NCBI GenBank assembly: GCA_903933765.1
Contig: CAIZLI010000062.1
Coordinates: 1 to 13,744 of the forward strand
Direction: 5' to 3'
Source: an uncultured Bacteroidota bacterium
GTDB lineage: Bacteria; Bacteroidota; Bacteroidia; Chitinophagales; Chitinophagaceae
Length of the DNA stretch: 13,744 nt
Part shown: positions 1 to 8,300 of the stretch, piece by piece
Position numbering within the stretch: the first letter of the stretch is position 1
Layout: the number at the start of each line of letters is the position of its first letter
Position numbers and translations under genes: made by a program
Notes under the pieces: model-generated
The model's input: only the letters and a program-made list of their open reading frames with translations
Database searches by the model: none
What the model was told of the DNA's origin: nothing

Positions 1-130
1 CCGCTTTTTCAGCACGCAGCAACCACTTGGCTTTTTGCAAAGCTTGGTTGCTAGACAGTCCTAGCGGTTTATCGAGCAACAACACCCCATGCACAGGGCG
101 CCGTTGCACCCTGGTGCGAGGCGTTTTCAT
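1..130 (-). CDS. truB: TruB, tRNA pseudouridine-55 synthase, N-terminal part (runs off the window)
   Basis: This is the first 43 codons of the enzyme that makes pseudouridine 55 in the T-loop of tRNAs. The reading frame opens at ATG 128-130 on the minus strand and is still open at base 1. The visible protein contains the family's opening motif, [15 protein letters not shown] at about residues 13-27, followed by a helix ending at LLRAEKA. The catalytic Asp motif lies beyond the window and cannot be checked. The start codon overlaps the rbfA stop by four bases (ATGA, 127-130), which indicates translational coupling and fixes the start. The order infB-rbfA-truB supports the call. Base composition is GC-rich, like the rest of bases 1-599 and unlike everything downstream of the junction near 600. 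Confidence 0.9.
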   Translation of the reverse strand, partial: MKTPRTRVQRRPVHGVLLLDKPLGLSSNQALQKAKWLLRAEKA

Positions 131-504
131 GGCGTGTCAGTTTCCTTGGCACGAGAAGCGACGGCACGCGCTATCAAGGCATTCATGTCGGCGGCATGCT
201 CAGGGGTACGGTCGTATAAAAAATGCAAGGTAGGCACTGTGTGAATATGCAAGCGTTTGAACAAACCATTGCGCAAAAAACCTGCCGCTTGGTTCAAGCC
301 TTCCAAACAAGCTTCAGGGTCCCCAACCAACACACTGACAAACACCTTGGCGTGTGCGTAATCGGGAGTGACTTCTACAGATTGAATTGTCACCATGCCC
401 AACCGCGGGTCTTTCAACTCACGAATGAGTTCGGCCAGATCGCGTTGGATCTGGTCGGCGACACGAAAGCCACGGTGGGGTGTAGAAGACTTCTTGGCAG
501 CCAT
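127..504 (-). CDS. rbfA: RbfA, 30S ribosome-binding factor A
   Basis: RbfA is a small cytoplasmic KH-fold protein that binds 16S rRNA and helps mature the 30S subunit, especially in the cold. The 125-residue length is normal for the family. Visible family signatures are the N-terminal segment [14 protein letters not shown] (about residues 14-27), [17 protein letters not shown] (about 32-48) and the strand AKVFVSVL (about 52-59), then [12 protein letters not shown] near residues 93-104. The ATG at 502-504 lies just downstream of the infB stop at 510-512, and the gene ends in an ATGA overlap with truB. The compact infB-rbfA-truB unit is typical of bacteria. Protein flavour and GC content point to Burkholderiales rather than to the Bacteroidota genome that fills the rest of the window. 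Confidence 0.95.
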   Translation of the reverse strand: MAAKKSSTPHRGFRVADQIQRDLAELIRELKDPRLGMVTIQSVEVTPDYAHAKVFVSVLVGDPEACLEGLNQAAGFLRNGLFKRLHIHTVPTLHFLYDRTPEHAADMNALIARAVASRAKETDTP

Positions 505-509
505 GCAAC

Positions 510-599
510 TTAGATCGTTCGTGCAACTTCCTTGATTTCAAAGAACTCAAGTTGATCGCCCTCGTTGATATCGTTATAGCCCTTGAGGTTCAAACCGCA
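510..599 (-). CDS. infB: Translation initiation factor IF-2, extreme C-terminus (cut by the junction)
   Basis: Reading the minus strand from about 599 to the TAA at 510-512 gives 29 residues ending in [12 protein letters not shown]. They begin with [18 protein letters not shown]. This is the conserved last strand-and-tail of domain IV of IF-2, the GTPase that places initiator fMet-tRNA on the 30S subunit. The frame stays open past 599, but the match to IF-2 stops there. The codon before the Cys should be Glu (ECGL in the family) and instead reads Ser, followed by unrelated residues. Only the tail of a protein of roughly 900 residues is therefore present. Too short for an independent call, it is secured by its place just upstream of rbfA and truB. 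Confidence 0.88.
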   Translation of the reverse strand, partial: CGLNLKGYNDINEGDQLEFFEIKEVARTI

Positions 600-602
600 A
601 CT
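597..602. other. Chimeric junction: betaproteobacterial DNA to Bacteroidota DNA
   Basis: On the minus strand, homology to IF-2 ends at the Cys codon 597-599. On the plus strand, HemD homology begins at about 600 ([11 protein letters not shown]). Composition changes at the same place, from roughly 60% G/C in sampled lines to about 20-40%. Both genes are housekeeping genes broken mid-sequence, with no direct repeats, insertion sequence, integrase or tRNA at the join. The exact base is uncertain by a few positions, because the two parents may share a short microhomology such as GCA. Confidence 0.85.
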
Positions 603-1364
603 AAGCCCATTAAGAAAATTCTAATTTCACAAGCGAAGCCTGAAAGTGAAAAGTCACCTTATTTTGATTTAGAAAGAAAGTACAATGTGTCTTTATTCTT
701 TAAACCTTTTATTGAATTAGAGCCAATTGGTGCCAAAGAATTTAGAAAAACTAAAATCGAAATTGCCTCTTATTCTGCTGTGATTTTTACCAGCAAAAAT
801 GCCATTGATCATTTTTTTAGAACCTGTGATGAACTAAAGATCAATATTAGTCAAGACACAAAATATTTCTGTATTACTGAATCAGTTGCTTTGTATTTGC
901 AGAAGTTTATCATGTACAGAAAGCGCAAAGTATTTTTTGGTGCTGACGGATCCAATAAGAAACTATTTGATGTACTGAACAAGCATAAAGGCAATGAACA
1001 ATTTCTTTATGTATGTAGCGAGAACCAGCAAGACAATGAAATTGTCAATTGGTTAAAAGACCATAGCTGTACTTTTGATTTAGCTTATATGTACCGATCT
1101 GTAAGCAGTGATATTAAGCCCCTTTTAAAAGAACATCATTTTGATATCATTTGTTTGTTTACTCCTAGTGGTTTAAAAAGTCTTTATGACAATCAACCTG
1201 GCTTTGTTCAAAACGGCACTACATTGGCTGCATTTGGCTCCAATACTTGTAAGGCAATCGAAGATGCTGGATTGAATTTACATATCAAAGTTCCAAGTCC
1301 ACAAGTATCTAGTATGTTCGCTGGTCTTGATCAGTTTTTAGCGCAAGGCACTAAAAAGAAATAA
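600..1364 (+). CDS. hemD: HemD, uroporphyrinogen-III synthase (start lost at the junction)
   Basis: HemD cyclises hydroxymethylbilane to uroporphyrinogen III, the branch point for haem, sirohaem and cobalamin. The frame shows the Bacteroidota version: [19 protein letters not shown] near the start, [16 protein letters not shown] about residues 57-72 of the retained part, then [15 protein letters not shown] and YRKRKVFFG. The second lobe has the family's [13 protein letters not shown] and the phosphate/porphyrin-site-like [12 protein letters not shown], and it ends with [15 protein letters not shown]. About 254 residues remain, close to full length, so only a handful of N-terminal residues and the start codon are missing. 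The frame is open back to a TTG at 552, but that stretch is antisense infB from another organism and is not a real start. It ends 15 bases before the next gene and is probably cotranscribed with it. Confidence 0.87.
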   Translation, partial: TKPIKKILISQAKPESEKSPYFDLERKYNVSLFFKPFIELEPIGAKEFRKTKIEIASYSAVIFTSKNAIDHFFRTCDELKINISQDTKYFCITESVALYLQKFIMYRKRKVFFGADGSNKKLFDVLNKHKGNEQFLYVCSENQQDNEIVNWLKDHSCTFDLAYMYRSVSSDIKPLLKEHHFDIICLFTPSGLKSLYDNQPGFVQNGTTLAAFGSNTCKAIEDAGLNLHIKVPSPQVSSMFAGLDQFLAQGTKKK

Positions 1365-1379
1365 ACTAAATTGCACTCT

Positions 1380-3398
1380 ATGAGTGCCAATAAAAAGTTC
1401 ACCAACGATTTAAGCAAGGAAACAAGTCCTTATTTATTACAACATGCACATAATCCTGTGCAATGGAAGCCTTGGTCAGAAAATTTATTCGCAACAGCAA
1501 GCGCTGTAGATAAACCTATTTTATTAAGTATCGGCTATGCCGCATGTCATTGGTGCCATGTGATGGAACGTGAAAGTTTTGAGGATGAGGCGGTAGCTGA
1601 TTACATGAATATGCATTTCATCAACATCAAAGTAGACAGAGAAGAACGTCCAGATATAGATCATATTTACATGGATGCATTGCAAGCGATGACAGGATCG
1701 GGTGGATGGCCTTTGAATATTTTTTTATTACCCAATGGACAACCTTTTTATGGTGGCACTTATTTTCCGCCAAACGCCATGCAAAACCGTGCATCTTGGA
1801 TGGATGTTTTAAAAGGGGTGCAGGCTGCTTTTGAAAACAATAGAGAAAAGCTAGTGGAACAAGCCACACATTTAACAACGCATCTTTTACAAAGTAATAT
1901 CAAAGCACAGCAAAGTCAGGCGATTGATACGATTGCCACAAAGGAAGAATTTCAATTAATCGCGCAAAGGCTTTTACATAATGCAGATACGCAATGGGGT
2001 GGATTTGGCGCTGCTCCAAAATTTCCTCAAACATTTTCTATTCAAGTTTTATTCAGAAACTATTTTCAAAATAAAGATCAAGCTTCCATTGTGCATGCCA
2101 TCAGATCTGTTGATAAAATGATACAAGGAGGTATCTATGATCATGTGGGTGGTGGATTTTCAAGGTACAGTGTGGATGCGATGTGGCAGGCGCCACATTT
2201 TGAAAAAATGTTGTATGACAATGCATTGATTTTAGGTACGCTCGCAGAAGCATACCAGCTTACAAAAAAGCCTATCTACAAAGAGGTCATCCATGCAACA
2301 TTTATTTTTTTACAAAGAGAATTATTCAATGGAGTAGGTGGTTACTATGCTGCCTTAGATGCAGATTCCGAAGGGGTGGAAGGTAAATTTTATACATGGT
2401 CCTATGCCGAATTGAAGGCAGTGATTGATCCTACCATCTTTGATGATTTTGTTGCCTATTACCAAGTCACGTCAAATGGCAATTGGGAACATACCAATAT
2501 TCTTTGGACACAACATGAGCTTGAAAAAGAATGGGAACCGGCTTGGCAAAATGCACTTAAAAAATTATTCGATACCCGCGCAGTGAGGATTCGTCCCGCA
2601 TTGGATCATAAAGTAATTTTAGGTTGGAATGCGATGTTGATAGTGGGCTTTTGTAAAATCAATGCTGCCACAGGGAATGCCCTTTACAAGAAAGCGGCAA
2701 TGGAGTGCATGGATTGGTTGGAAGCAAATTTATTTCAAGCGGATGAACATTATTTTTACCATAGCGTTGCAAATGGCAGACCAAAAGCGCATGCTTTTTT
2801 GGATGATTATGCCAATTTAATTCAAGCTTATATTCATTTACAAGAAATGACTGGTGATAGCGGTTATTTGTTTAAAGCAAAAGCATGGATGGACTATGTG
2901 TTGCTCCATTTTATAGATGAGGATGGCTTGTATTTTTATTATACTGCATCTTATCAGAAAGATGTGATTATAAGAAAAAAAGAAAGTTATGATGGGGCGC
3001 AGCCAAGTGGGAATGCCCTCATATGTTCAAGTTTGTATTATCTTGGACAGGTTTTGGATCTACCTCAATGGCAATTACAGGCCGAAAAAATGATCCATTC
3101 TATTCGACCATCTTTACTTCAGTATCCTGGCTCTTTTGGTTTTTGGGCCCAAAGCTTTTATCAAATGTCAACCGGGACCATCGAATTGGTTGGAGTTGGT
3201 CCAACGGTCCACGAAAGCTTAGCTGCATTGAATGCACCCTTTTTGCCCCATTCAATTCGTATGTTGAGTCAGGTTGAAGAAGACCGAATCCCACTCTTAA
3301 AAGGCAAAAAATGTGCTGAAAACCAGTTTTTTATATGCAAAAACAACAGTTGTTCGGCGCCAATGCCTCTTGTCGAACTGATTTTAGCAAATATCTAA
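1380..3398 (+). CDS. YyaL/SPATA20-type thioredoxin-domain protein (DUF255)
   Basis: This 672-residue cytoplasmic protein (no signal peptide) belongs to the widespread YyaL family, related to human SPATA20; its biochemical role is not established. The N-terminal domain is thioredoxin-like, with the redox-type motif [17 protein letters not shown] (C56 and C59), then [13 protein letters not shown] and [19 protein letters not shown]. The rest is an alpha/alpha-toroid of the six-hairpin glycosidase/epimerase kind, marked by [55 protein letters not shown] and [10 protein letters not shown]. Length and all motifs are normal. I chose ATG 1380 over the in-frame TTG at 1371, because it sits just before the conserved start of homology. 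A thiol-dependent, sugar-related activity is inference only. It directly follows hemD, and the gld genes follow after a 134-base gap. Confidence 0.9.
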   Translation: MSANKKFTNDLSKETSPYLLQHAHNPVQWKPWSENLFATASAVDKPILLSIGYAACHWCHVMERESFEDEAVADYMNMHFINIKVDREERPDIDHIYMDALQAMTGSGGWPLNIFLLPNGQPFYGGTYFPPNAMQNRASWMDVLKGVQAAFENNREKLVEQATHLTTHLLQSNIKAQQSQAIDTIATKEEFQLIAQRLLHNADTQWGGFGAAPKFPQTFSIQVLFRNYFQNKDQASIVHAIRSVDKMIQGGIYDHVGGGFSRYSVDAMWQAPHFEKMLYDNALILGTLAEAYQLTKKPIYKEVIHATFIFLQRELFNGVGGYYAALDADSEGVEGKFYTWSYAELKAVIDPTIFDDFVAYYQVTSNGNWEHTNILWTQHELEKEWEPAWQNALKKLFDTRAVRIRPALDHKVILGWNAMLIVGFCKINAATGNALYKKAAMECMDWLEANLFQADEHYFYHSVANGRPKAHAFLDDYANLIQAYIHLQEMTGDSGYLFKAKAWMDYVLLHFIDEDGLYFYYTASYQKDVIIRKKESYDGAQPSGNALICSSLYYLGQVLDLPQWQLQAEKMIHSIRPSLLQYPGSFGFWAQSFYQMSTGTIELVGVGPTVHESLAALNAPFLPHSIRMLSQVEEDRIPLLKGKKCAENQFFICKNNSCSAPMPLVELILANI

Positions 3399-3451
3399 CA
3401 ACTAATATCTTAATTTGCATTTCCAAAAACAGATGAAAATCAATTCATTCA

Positions 3452-3529
3452 GGTTTAAAATAGCGCATAAATAATCTGCTAATTTTACCCCTAAAATGTA
3501 ATTTTTTGTAAAAAAAATCGTTTTAAACC
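3452..3529. promoter_or_regulatory. Nested inverted repeats in the leader region of gldK
   Basis: The 134-base gap before gldK holds two dyads. The outer one pairs GGTTTAAAA (3452-3460) with TTTTAAACC (3521-3529), whose right arm ends three bases before the gldK ATG. The inner one is ATTTTA-CCCC-TAAAAT (3482-3497), a perfect six-base stem around four C residues. The inner dyad could be an operator or a small hairpin, and the outer one could hide or expose the translation start. The region is very AT-rich, so chance is a real alternative. I found no clean match to the Bacteroidota TAnnTTTG promoter element here, although the operon most likely starts in this gap. Confidence 0.3.
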
Positions 3530-3532
3530 AAT

Positions 3533-4825
3533 ATGATACCATTTTTAAAAAATAAAAGGGTCAATTTCCCCATTGCGGCCTTGAGCATTTTGATTTTATC
3601 ACTTGTTGTGGTTGCATTTGCAGACCCTAAAAAAGGTAGAGGCAGAGGCAATAGCAATCGTATAGATCCTCAGGCGGTATCTATCCCAAGTGGCTCTTTT
3701 TACATGGGGGCAAGTGATGAACAGATGGATTTATCCATGGTTAATCGAAAAAAATTAGTTTCAGTACAAAGTTTTTGGATGGATAGAACAGAGGTAACCA
3801 ACGAACAGTACAGAAGATTTGTAAGATATGTAGCGGATTCATTGAAATATTTGGCCATTTATGGTGGAGGAATTAACCAAAACGAAGACACGATTCGTGT
3901 GGATTGGGCTAGAGCAGCAAGGATCAATCAAAATAGTAAAGCCGTATTAGAAAAATTAAATGAGCTTTTATTGAGCCCAGATAATCGCATTCAAGGAAAA
4001 ATTGAAATCGATCCAAATAAATTAATTTACAAATATTCTTTTGTTGATCTAAAAGCAGCGGCTAAAGCATCTAAGGGGCTAGAGCAATCACTAGGAGACT
4101 ATTTAATTACGGTGAATCAAAATGTATATCCTGACACATTGGTTTGGATGCGTGATTTCTCTTATTCTTACAATGAACCATTGACTAGATTGTATTTTAG
4201 TCATCCTGCATACAATGAATATCCTGTGGTGGGGGTCACTTGGAAACAAGCAGTTGCCTTCACACATTGGAGAACCAATAACAGTGACTATTATGCTGGT
4301 AAACCTGGCAGAGCAGATCAAAAGATTGATGGTATTTACCGTTTGCCAACCGAGGCGGAATGGGAATATGCTGCAAGAGGTAATTCAAAATCAAATGCAA
4401 TGTATCCTTGGGGCTCACCTTATACAAGAACGAAAGAAGGCCGATTGTTAGCCAATTTTAAACCAGGAAGAGGTGATTATTTTGGTGGCGATGCAAAGAA
4501 CGATAATATCTACACAACCAAAGTAAAAGCGTACACCGAAAATGATTTCAAATTATTTGACATGGCGGGTAATGTAGCGGAGTGGACAAGTTCTGTATTT
4601 TACGAAGGCAGCTATAACTTTTTTGGAGATTTTAGTCCAGATGTTCAATACAATGCCAAAGACTCCGATCCAATTTTGATGAAAAGAAAAGTCATCAGAG
4701 GCGGTTCATGGAAAGACATTGCCTACAATTGTCAAGTTAGTTCTCGCAACTATGAATACCAAGACACTGCTAAATCTTATATCGGATTTAGATGTGTGCT
4801 TTCAATGGCTCCAAGAATTAATTAA
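3533..4825 (+). CDS. gldK: GldK/PorK, T9SS periplasmic ring protein with formylglycine-generating-enzyme-like fold
   Basis: GldK and GldN build the large periplasmic ring under the outer membrane in the type IX secretion system, which exports proteins and powers gliding. The 430-residue protein has an N-terminal hydrophobic segment (about residues 12-30) and then an FGE/SUMF1-type domain. Visible markers are IPSGSFYMGASDEQMD, SFWMDRTEVTNEQYRRFV, VVGVTWKQAVAFTHW, RLPTEAEWEYAARG (270-283), GNVAEWTS (346-353), VIRGGSW (387-393) and IGFRC (417-421). The insertion after the first motif, containing VDWARA, is typical of GldK rather than of FGE enzymes, so a structural and not a catalytic role is expected. 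Characterised GldK and PorK are lipoproteins, but here the signal ends VVVAFA-DPKKG with no cysteine nearby; the only cysteines are C400 and C421. It heads gldKLMN and probably carries the operon promoter upstream. Confidence 0.92.
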   Translation: MIPFLKNKRVNFPIAALSILILSLVVVAFADPKKGRGRGNSNRIDPQAVSIPSGSFYMGASDEQMDLSMVNRKKLVSVQSFWMDRTEVTNEQYRRFVRYVADSLKYLAIYGGGINQNEDTIRVDWARAARINQNSKAVLEKLNELLLSPDNRIQGKIEIDPNKLIYKYSFVDLKAAAKASKGLEQSLGDYLITVNQNVYPDTLVWMRDFSYSYNEPLTRLYFSHPAYNEYPVVGVTWKQAVAFTHWRTNNSDYYAGKPGRADQKIDGIYRLPTEAEWEYAARGNSKSNAMYPWGSPYTRTKEGRLLANFKPGRGDYFGGDAKNDNIYTTKVKAYTENDFKLFDMAGNVAEWTSSVFYEGSYNFFGDFSPDVQYNAKDSDPILMKRKVIRGGSWKDIAYNCQVSSRNYEYQDTAKSYIGFRCVLSMAPRIN

Positions 4826-4890
4826 TCATTATTTTAATTAACTATTTTTTCGAATTAAAAAGTATCGTATAAAATTTATAAATTTTTCAA

Positions 4891-5574
4891 ATGTCAAATT
4901 CTATTTCGCCAAAAACCAATAAGATCATTAACGTATTCTTCTCTTTAGGAGCTGCGGTAGTTATTATAGCTACATTGGCAAAGATCTTACATCTAGCCTG
5001 GGCTGATTATGCTTTAATACTTGGTTTTATCACAGAGGCTGTGATTTTTACCATTTATGCGTTCTTGCCACCGCCAGAAATAGGAGATTCAACGCATGCG
5101 CCACAAGCAGGAGCAGTGGATTCAGTGATGTCGCATTTGGAAGCAGCCAAATTAGACGGCGCTGCTTTTGAAAAATTAAGTGCTAGTTTTCAACGCTTAA
5201 ATGATACTGCTATGAATTTGGGAGATTTAGCAGATATGTCAAAAGCGAGTAAAGACTTTACTCATAATACAAAGGATGCAGCAATTGCATTGAGTTCTAT
5301 CAAGGATTCAGTAGGTTCAGTTTCTACTAATTTGGGAAGTTTTGCATTGGCTACAGATGGTGTCAAAAACTTAAATGAACAATTTGCTATGATGAGCAAA
5401 AGCATGGAAGCCATGAATACTTATTATTCTAAGTTAGCAGAAGCGTCTAATGCGATGTCAAGTTCTGCGCAAGATGCAATTAGAGCAAAAGAACAAATTG
5501 CTTTATTAGCCGACAACCTTACTCAATTAAACAAAGTGTATGGCAATATGATCATTGCAATGCAGGGTCGTTAA
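4891..5574 (+). CDS. gldL: GldL, T9SS/gliding motor inner-membrane subunit
   Basis: GldL forms, with GldM, the proton-driven motor of the T9SS in the inner membrane. The 227-residue protein starts with two transmembrane helices, about residues 12-35 and 38-58, in a short hairpin. It keeps the family's charged residues in or near the membrane: K31 and H34 in AKILH, and E49 in GFITEAVIF, the position equivalent to the glutamate proposed to carry protons in Flavobacterium GldL. YAFLPPPE closes the membrane part. The remainder (about 70-227) is a helical, coiled-coil-like cytoplasmic domain rich in Ala, Ser and Leu, with LNDTAMNLGDLADMSKASKD near its start. ATG 4891 gives the expected N-terminus. 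It lies 65 bases after gldK and 40 bases before gldM. Confidence 0.94.
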   Translation: MSNSISPKTNKIINVFFSLGAAVVIIATLAKILHLAWADYALILGFITEAVIFTIYAFLPPPEIGDSTHAPQAGAVDSVMSHLEAAKLDGAAFEKLSASFQRLNDTAMNLGDLADMSKASKDFTHNTKDAAIALSSIKDSVGSVSTNLGSFALATDGVKNLNEQFAMMSKSMEAMNTYYSKLAEASNAMSSSAQDAIRAKEQIALLADNLTQLNKVYGNMIIAMQGR

Positions 5575-5614
5575 TTTAATTATTCAATTTTTCATTTTTT
5601 AAAATCTAGTATAC

Positions 5615-7165
5615 ATGTCATTACCTAAGGAGCCAAGGCAGAAGATGATTAACATTATGTATATAGTGTTAACTGCGCTGTTGGCATTAAATGTATCTAG
5701 TGAGATTTTAAATGCATTCAAGACAATTGATCAAAGTTTGTCGAATGCCAATGGGATCATTCAAAAAAAGAATCAGGACATTTATAAATCCTTGGCTTCG
5801 AAATTAAATGACCCAAAGACGGCAGAAAAAGCAGCAATTTGGGCACCTAGGGCCAATAAGGCAAAAGTAATGGCAGATGAAATGTATGCCTATGTGGAAT
5901 CCTTGAAATTGGCTTTAAAAGAAGAATCTGGGTTAGAAATTAAAGATGGTAAAGAAGTTTTTAAAGAAGATGATTTAGATGCCACATCAAGATTGTTTTT
6001 AAATAAAAAATCAGGTGTAACAAAAGGAGAAGAACTCTTCAATAAATTAAAACAATTCAAACAAGATTTAGCTGCGATTGATCCTTCTATTGCAAAAGAC
6101 GTTATTCCAACGATGTCTTTGGATTTAGCTATTCCGACTTCAAATAATATGGCTGCGAAAGATGATTGGGCTTATGCTTATTTTAATATGACCCCAACGA
6201 TTGCAGCGATTACGATATTGACCAAATTTCAAAATGATATTCGCAATTCAGAGGCAAAGGTGGTTGAATATTGTCATAAAGAAATTGGTGAAGTAGAATT
6301 AGTATACGATCAATTCAACGCATTTGCAGCATCTAATTCTCAGTACTTAATGTCTGGCGAAGAATTGGTGATTACTGCAGGTGTAGGTGCATTTAGTAGC
6401 GCCGCAAAACCAACAATCTCTATAGATGGTGTGGTTATACCTGTGGCAGCAGATGGCTCTGCCGTGTATAAATCTGTTGCTGGTTCAACACCTGGTGTGC
6501 AAAGAAAGCGTGTTCGTATTTCCTTCTTAAAGCCAAATGGTGAAACAGCGGTAGTTGAAAAAGATGTACAATTTACAGTGGGCACACCTTCTGGATTAGT
6601 GGTGTCTACCGATAAAACAAGGGTATTTTATAAGGGCTTAGAGAATCCATTGAGCATCACCGGTGGTGGTGGAGGCGAGAAAATCAATGTGACTGTAGAA
6701 GGCGCAGGTGCGAATATTAGAAAAGCGGGTTCTGGACAATACATCGTCACATCTACCCAAACTGGAACAGCTATTGTGACTGTCAATGATGGTAAGCAAA
6801 CACAAAAATTATCAATCCCTGTAAAGAGAGTGCCAGATCCAATTGCAATAGTTGGGGGGAGTGCTGGTGGGAATATGGCTGCAGGTAAATTTAGAGCACA
6901 GGGTGGGGTGATTGCAGATTTAAGAGACTTTGTATTTGAAGGTGTAAAATTCAATGTACTATCTTATATCGTCATCGCAACTGGTAAAGGATTTGATGAG
7001 CCTGATTTTGCAGAAGTGAATGGTCCAGCTTTTTCGGGTGGTGCAACAGCTTTGATTAGAAAATGTCAAGCAGGAACCACAGTGACCATTGGCGAAATAA
7101 AAGTATCTGAACCAGGTGGTGGATCAAGAAGATTAGATCAAACAATCACTTTTATCCTACAATAG
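5615..7165 (+). CDS. gldM: GldM, T9SS/gliding motor periplasmic shaft subunit
   Basis: GldM is the partner of GldL. A single N-terminal helix crosses the inner membrane inside the GldL ring, and a long periplasmic arm reaches the GldK/GldN ring, passing motor rotation outward. The N-terminus is diagnostic: PRQKMINIMYIVLTALLALN followed by VSSEILNAF, with the conserved R8 and Y16 and the transmembrane segment about residues 11-30. Residues about 35-220 form the helical first periplasmic domain. From about 230 onward the sequence is beta-rich, consistent with the three Ig-like domains D2-D4 known in the family; a Gly-rich loop (TGGGGGEK) lies near residue 350. The length of 516 residues is typical and the C-terminus ends DQTITFILQ. 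I saw no frameshift or truncation. Confidence 0.95.
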   Translation: MSLPKEPRQKMINIMYIVLTALLALNVSSEILNAFKTIDQSLSNANGIIQKKNQDIYKSLASKLNDPKTAEKAAIWAPRANKAKVMADEMYAYVESLKLALKEESGLEIKDGKEVFKEDDLDATSRLFLNKKSGVTKGEELFNKLKQFKQDLAAIDPSIAKDVIPTMSLDLAIPTSNNMAAKDDWAYAYFNMTPTIAAITILTKFQNDIRNSEAKVVEYCHKEIGEVELVYDQFNAFAASNSQYLMSGEELVITAGVGAFSSAAKPTISIDGVVIPVAADGSAVYKSVAGSTPGVQRKRVRISFLKPNGETAVVEKDVQFTVGTPSGLVVSTDKTRVFYKGLENPLSITGGGGGEKINVTVEGAGANIRKAGSGQYIVTSTQTGTAIVTVNDGKQTQKLSIPVKRVPDPIAIVGGSAGGNMAAGKFRAQGGVIADLRDFVFEGVKFNVLSYIVIATGKGFDEPDFAEVNGPAFSGGATALIRKCQAGTTVTIGEIKVSEPGGGSRRLDQTITFILQ

Positions 7166-7218
7166 GACGAACTAGTGTAAAAGACAAAGTAGATTTGAAA
7201 TTAATAAATGGGCTTCTT

Positions 7219-8283
7219 ATGAAAATAACAATGAAAACAAGCTGCATGGTTCTTGCCTCTTTGGCAATGACTGTATCTATAAATGCACAGACAGGGTTTA
7301 ATTATGGAAGTAAAAAGAAAACAACACCTGATAAATCCAAGCAAGACACAGTCATCGCAAAACCTGTGACCAAGCCTGTAACAAGCAATCAAGTGGTGGC
7401 AGTACCAACTGTTTCTGATGTAAAACCTACTAAAAATATTGACACCACTGTGGTGGGCGGATTCAATGCCAATAATAAAAGAAGCTTAAGAAATGGATAT
7501 GCATTTTTCTCTGAAACCAATTCAAGAAAAGGGGTAAAAGAAAGACTGCCTTTGCCTTATGAAAATTTAAGAGAGGAAGATGCTTTATTTAGTGAATTTG
7601 TTTGGGAAGAAATTGATGCAAGAGAAAAGATCAATAGAACATTCATGTACCAATCCTATGACGAGAATGGTGATCAGCGTTTCTTTGCTGTATTATTACG
7701 TGCTATAGAAAAAGATGGTGTGGTGCCTTTTTCAACAGTGGATGATCGTTTTACAACACCAATAAGTATAGACGAAGTGAATGCGTCCTTAAAAGGAAGC
7801 TTAGATACGCAATTGGTTCAAAACGTATTGGATCCAAATGTGTATGATACCAGTATCATTTACAATACCAACCTAGCTCCGAATCCAGATTCTATTTATA
7901 CATTTAGATTAAAGGAACAATGGATCTTTGATAGTAAGACAAGTAGAATGTATAGCAGAATCATTGGTATCGCTCCAATTGCTGCAATTCAAATAGGTAA
8001 TAAAGTAGTGAAGCGTCCATTGTTTTGGGTGTATTATCCAGAACTAAGAACTAGCCTTGCAAAAGCCGAAGTATACAATCCAAGAAATATCTCTAGTCGT
8101 ATTACTTGGGAGGAATTATTTGAAAGTCGTTACTTCAATGGCTATGTAGTGAAGTCTACTCTAGACAATTACAATGATAAAATGTTGAATGCATTATTTA
8201 AAGATCCTATCAAAAGATTACAAGAAGGAGAAAGGATCAAACAAAAAATATTTGATTTTGAACAAGACCGTTGGGTATACTAG
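7219..8283 (+). CDS. gldN: GldN/PorN, T9SS periplasmic ring subunit
   Basis: GldN is the soluble periplasmic partner of GldK in the T9SS ring and contacts the tip of GldM. From ATG 7219 the protein has 354 residues. It opens with a signal peptide whose hydrophobic core is MVLASLAMTVSI and whose likely cleavage is after INAQ at about residue 24. ATG 7231 is an equally plausible start, and the in-frame TTG at 7195 is less likely. Residues about 30-95 form a low-complexity linker rich in Lys, Thr, Val and Pro. The GldN domain follows, with LREEDALFSEFVWEEIDAR and EKINRTFMYQ, and later EQWIFDSKTSRMYSRIIGIAP and FWVYYPELR. The linker makes the protein somewhat long for the family. It is the last gene of gldKLMN and is followed by a strong terminator. 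Confidence 0.93.
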   Translation: MKITMKTSCMVLASLAMTVSINAQTGFNYGSKKKTTPDKSKQDTVIAKPVTKPVTSNQVVAVPTVSDVKPTKNIDTTVVGGFNANNKRSLRNGYAFFSETNSRKGVKERLPLPYENLREEDALFSEFVWEEIDAREKINRTFMYQSYDENGDQRFFAVLLRAIEKDGVVPFSTVDDRFTTPISIDEVNASLKGSLDTQLVQNVLDPNVYDTSIIYNTNLAPNPDSIYTFRLKEQWIFDSKTSRMYSRIIGIAPIAAIQIGNKVVKRPLFWVYYPELRTSLAKAEVYNPRNISSRITWEELFESRYFNGYVVKSTLDNYNDKMLNALFKDPIKRLQEGERIKQKIFDFEQDRWVY

Positions 8284-8300
8284 TTCAAAATGAATTGAAT

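Noticed and set aside
223..513. Plus-strand ORF of 96 codons.
   Set aside because: It is antisense to rbfA, whose protein is unmistakable; the shadow has no recognisable features.
552..599. Apparent N-terminal extension of HemD from TTG 552.
   Set aside because: These bases are the antisense of the infB tail from a different genome; the open frame is accidental.
1..599. Horizontal transfer of an infB-rbfA-truB segment into a Bacteroidota genome.
   Set aside because: The segment holds only pieces of infB and truB, has no mobile-element marks at its edge, and breaks hemD at its first codons. A chimera explains it more simply.
4872..4885. AAATTT-AT-AAATTT palindrome just before gldL.
   Set aside because: It is built only of A and T in an AT-rich gap, so it is likely chance and too weak for a terminator.
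6661..6676. Short GGT repeat in gldM.
   Set aside because: It is in frame, encodes a Gly-rich loop, and shows no sign of slippage or frameshift.
6628..6954. Minus-strand ORF of 108 codons, rich in Pro and Ala.
   Set aside because: It is a shadow of the Gly/Ala/Val-rich Ig-like part of gldM.
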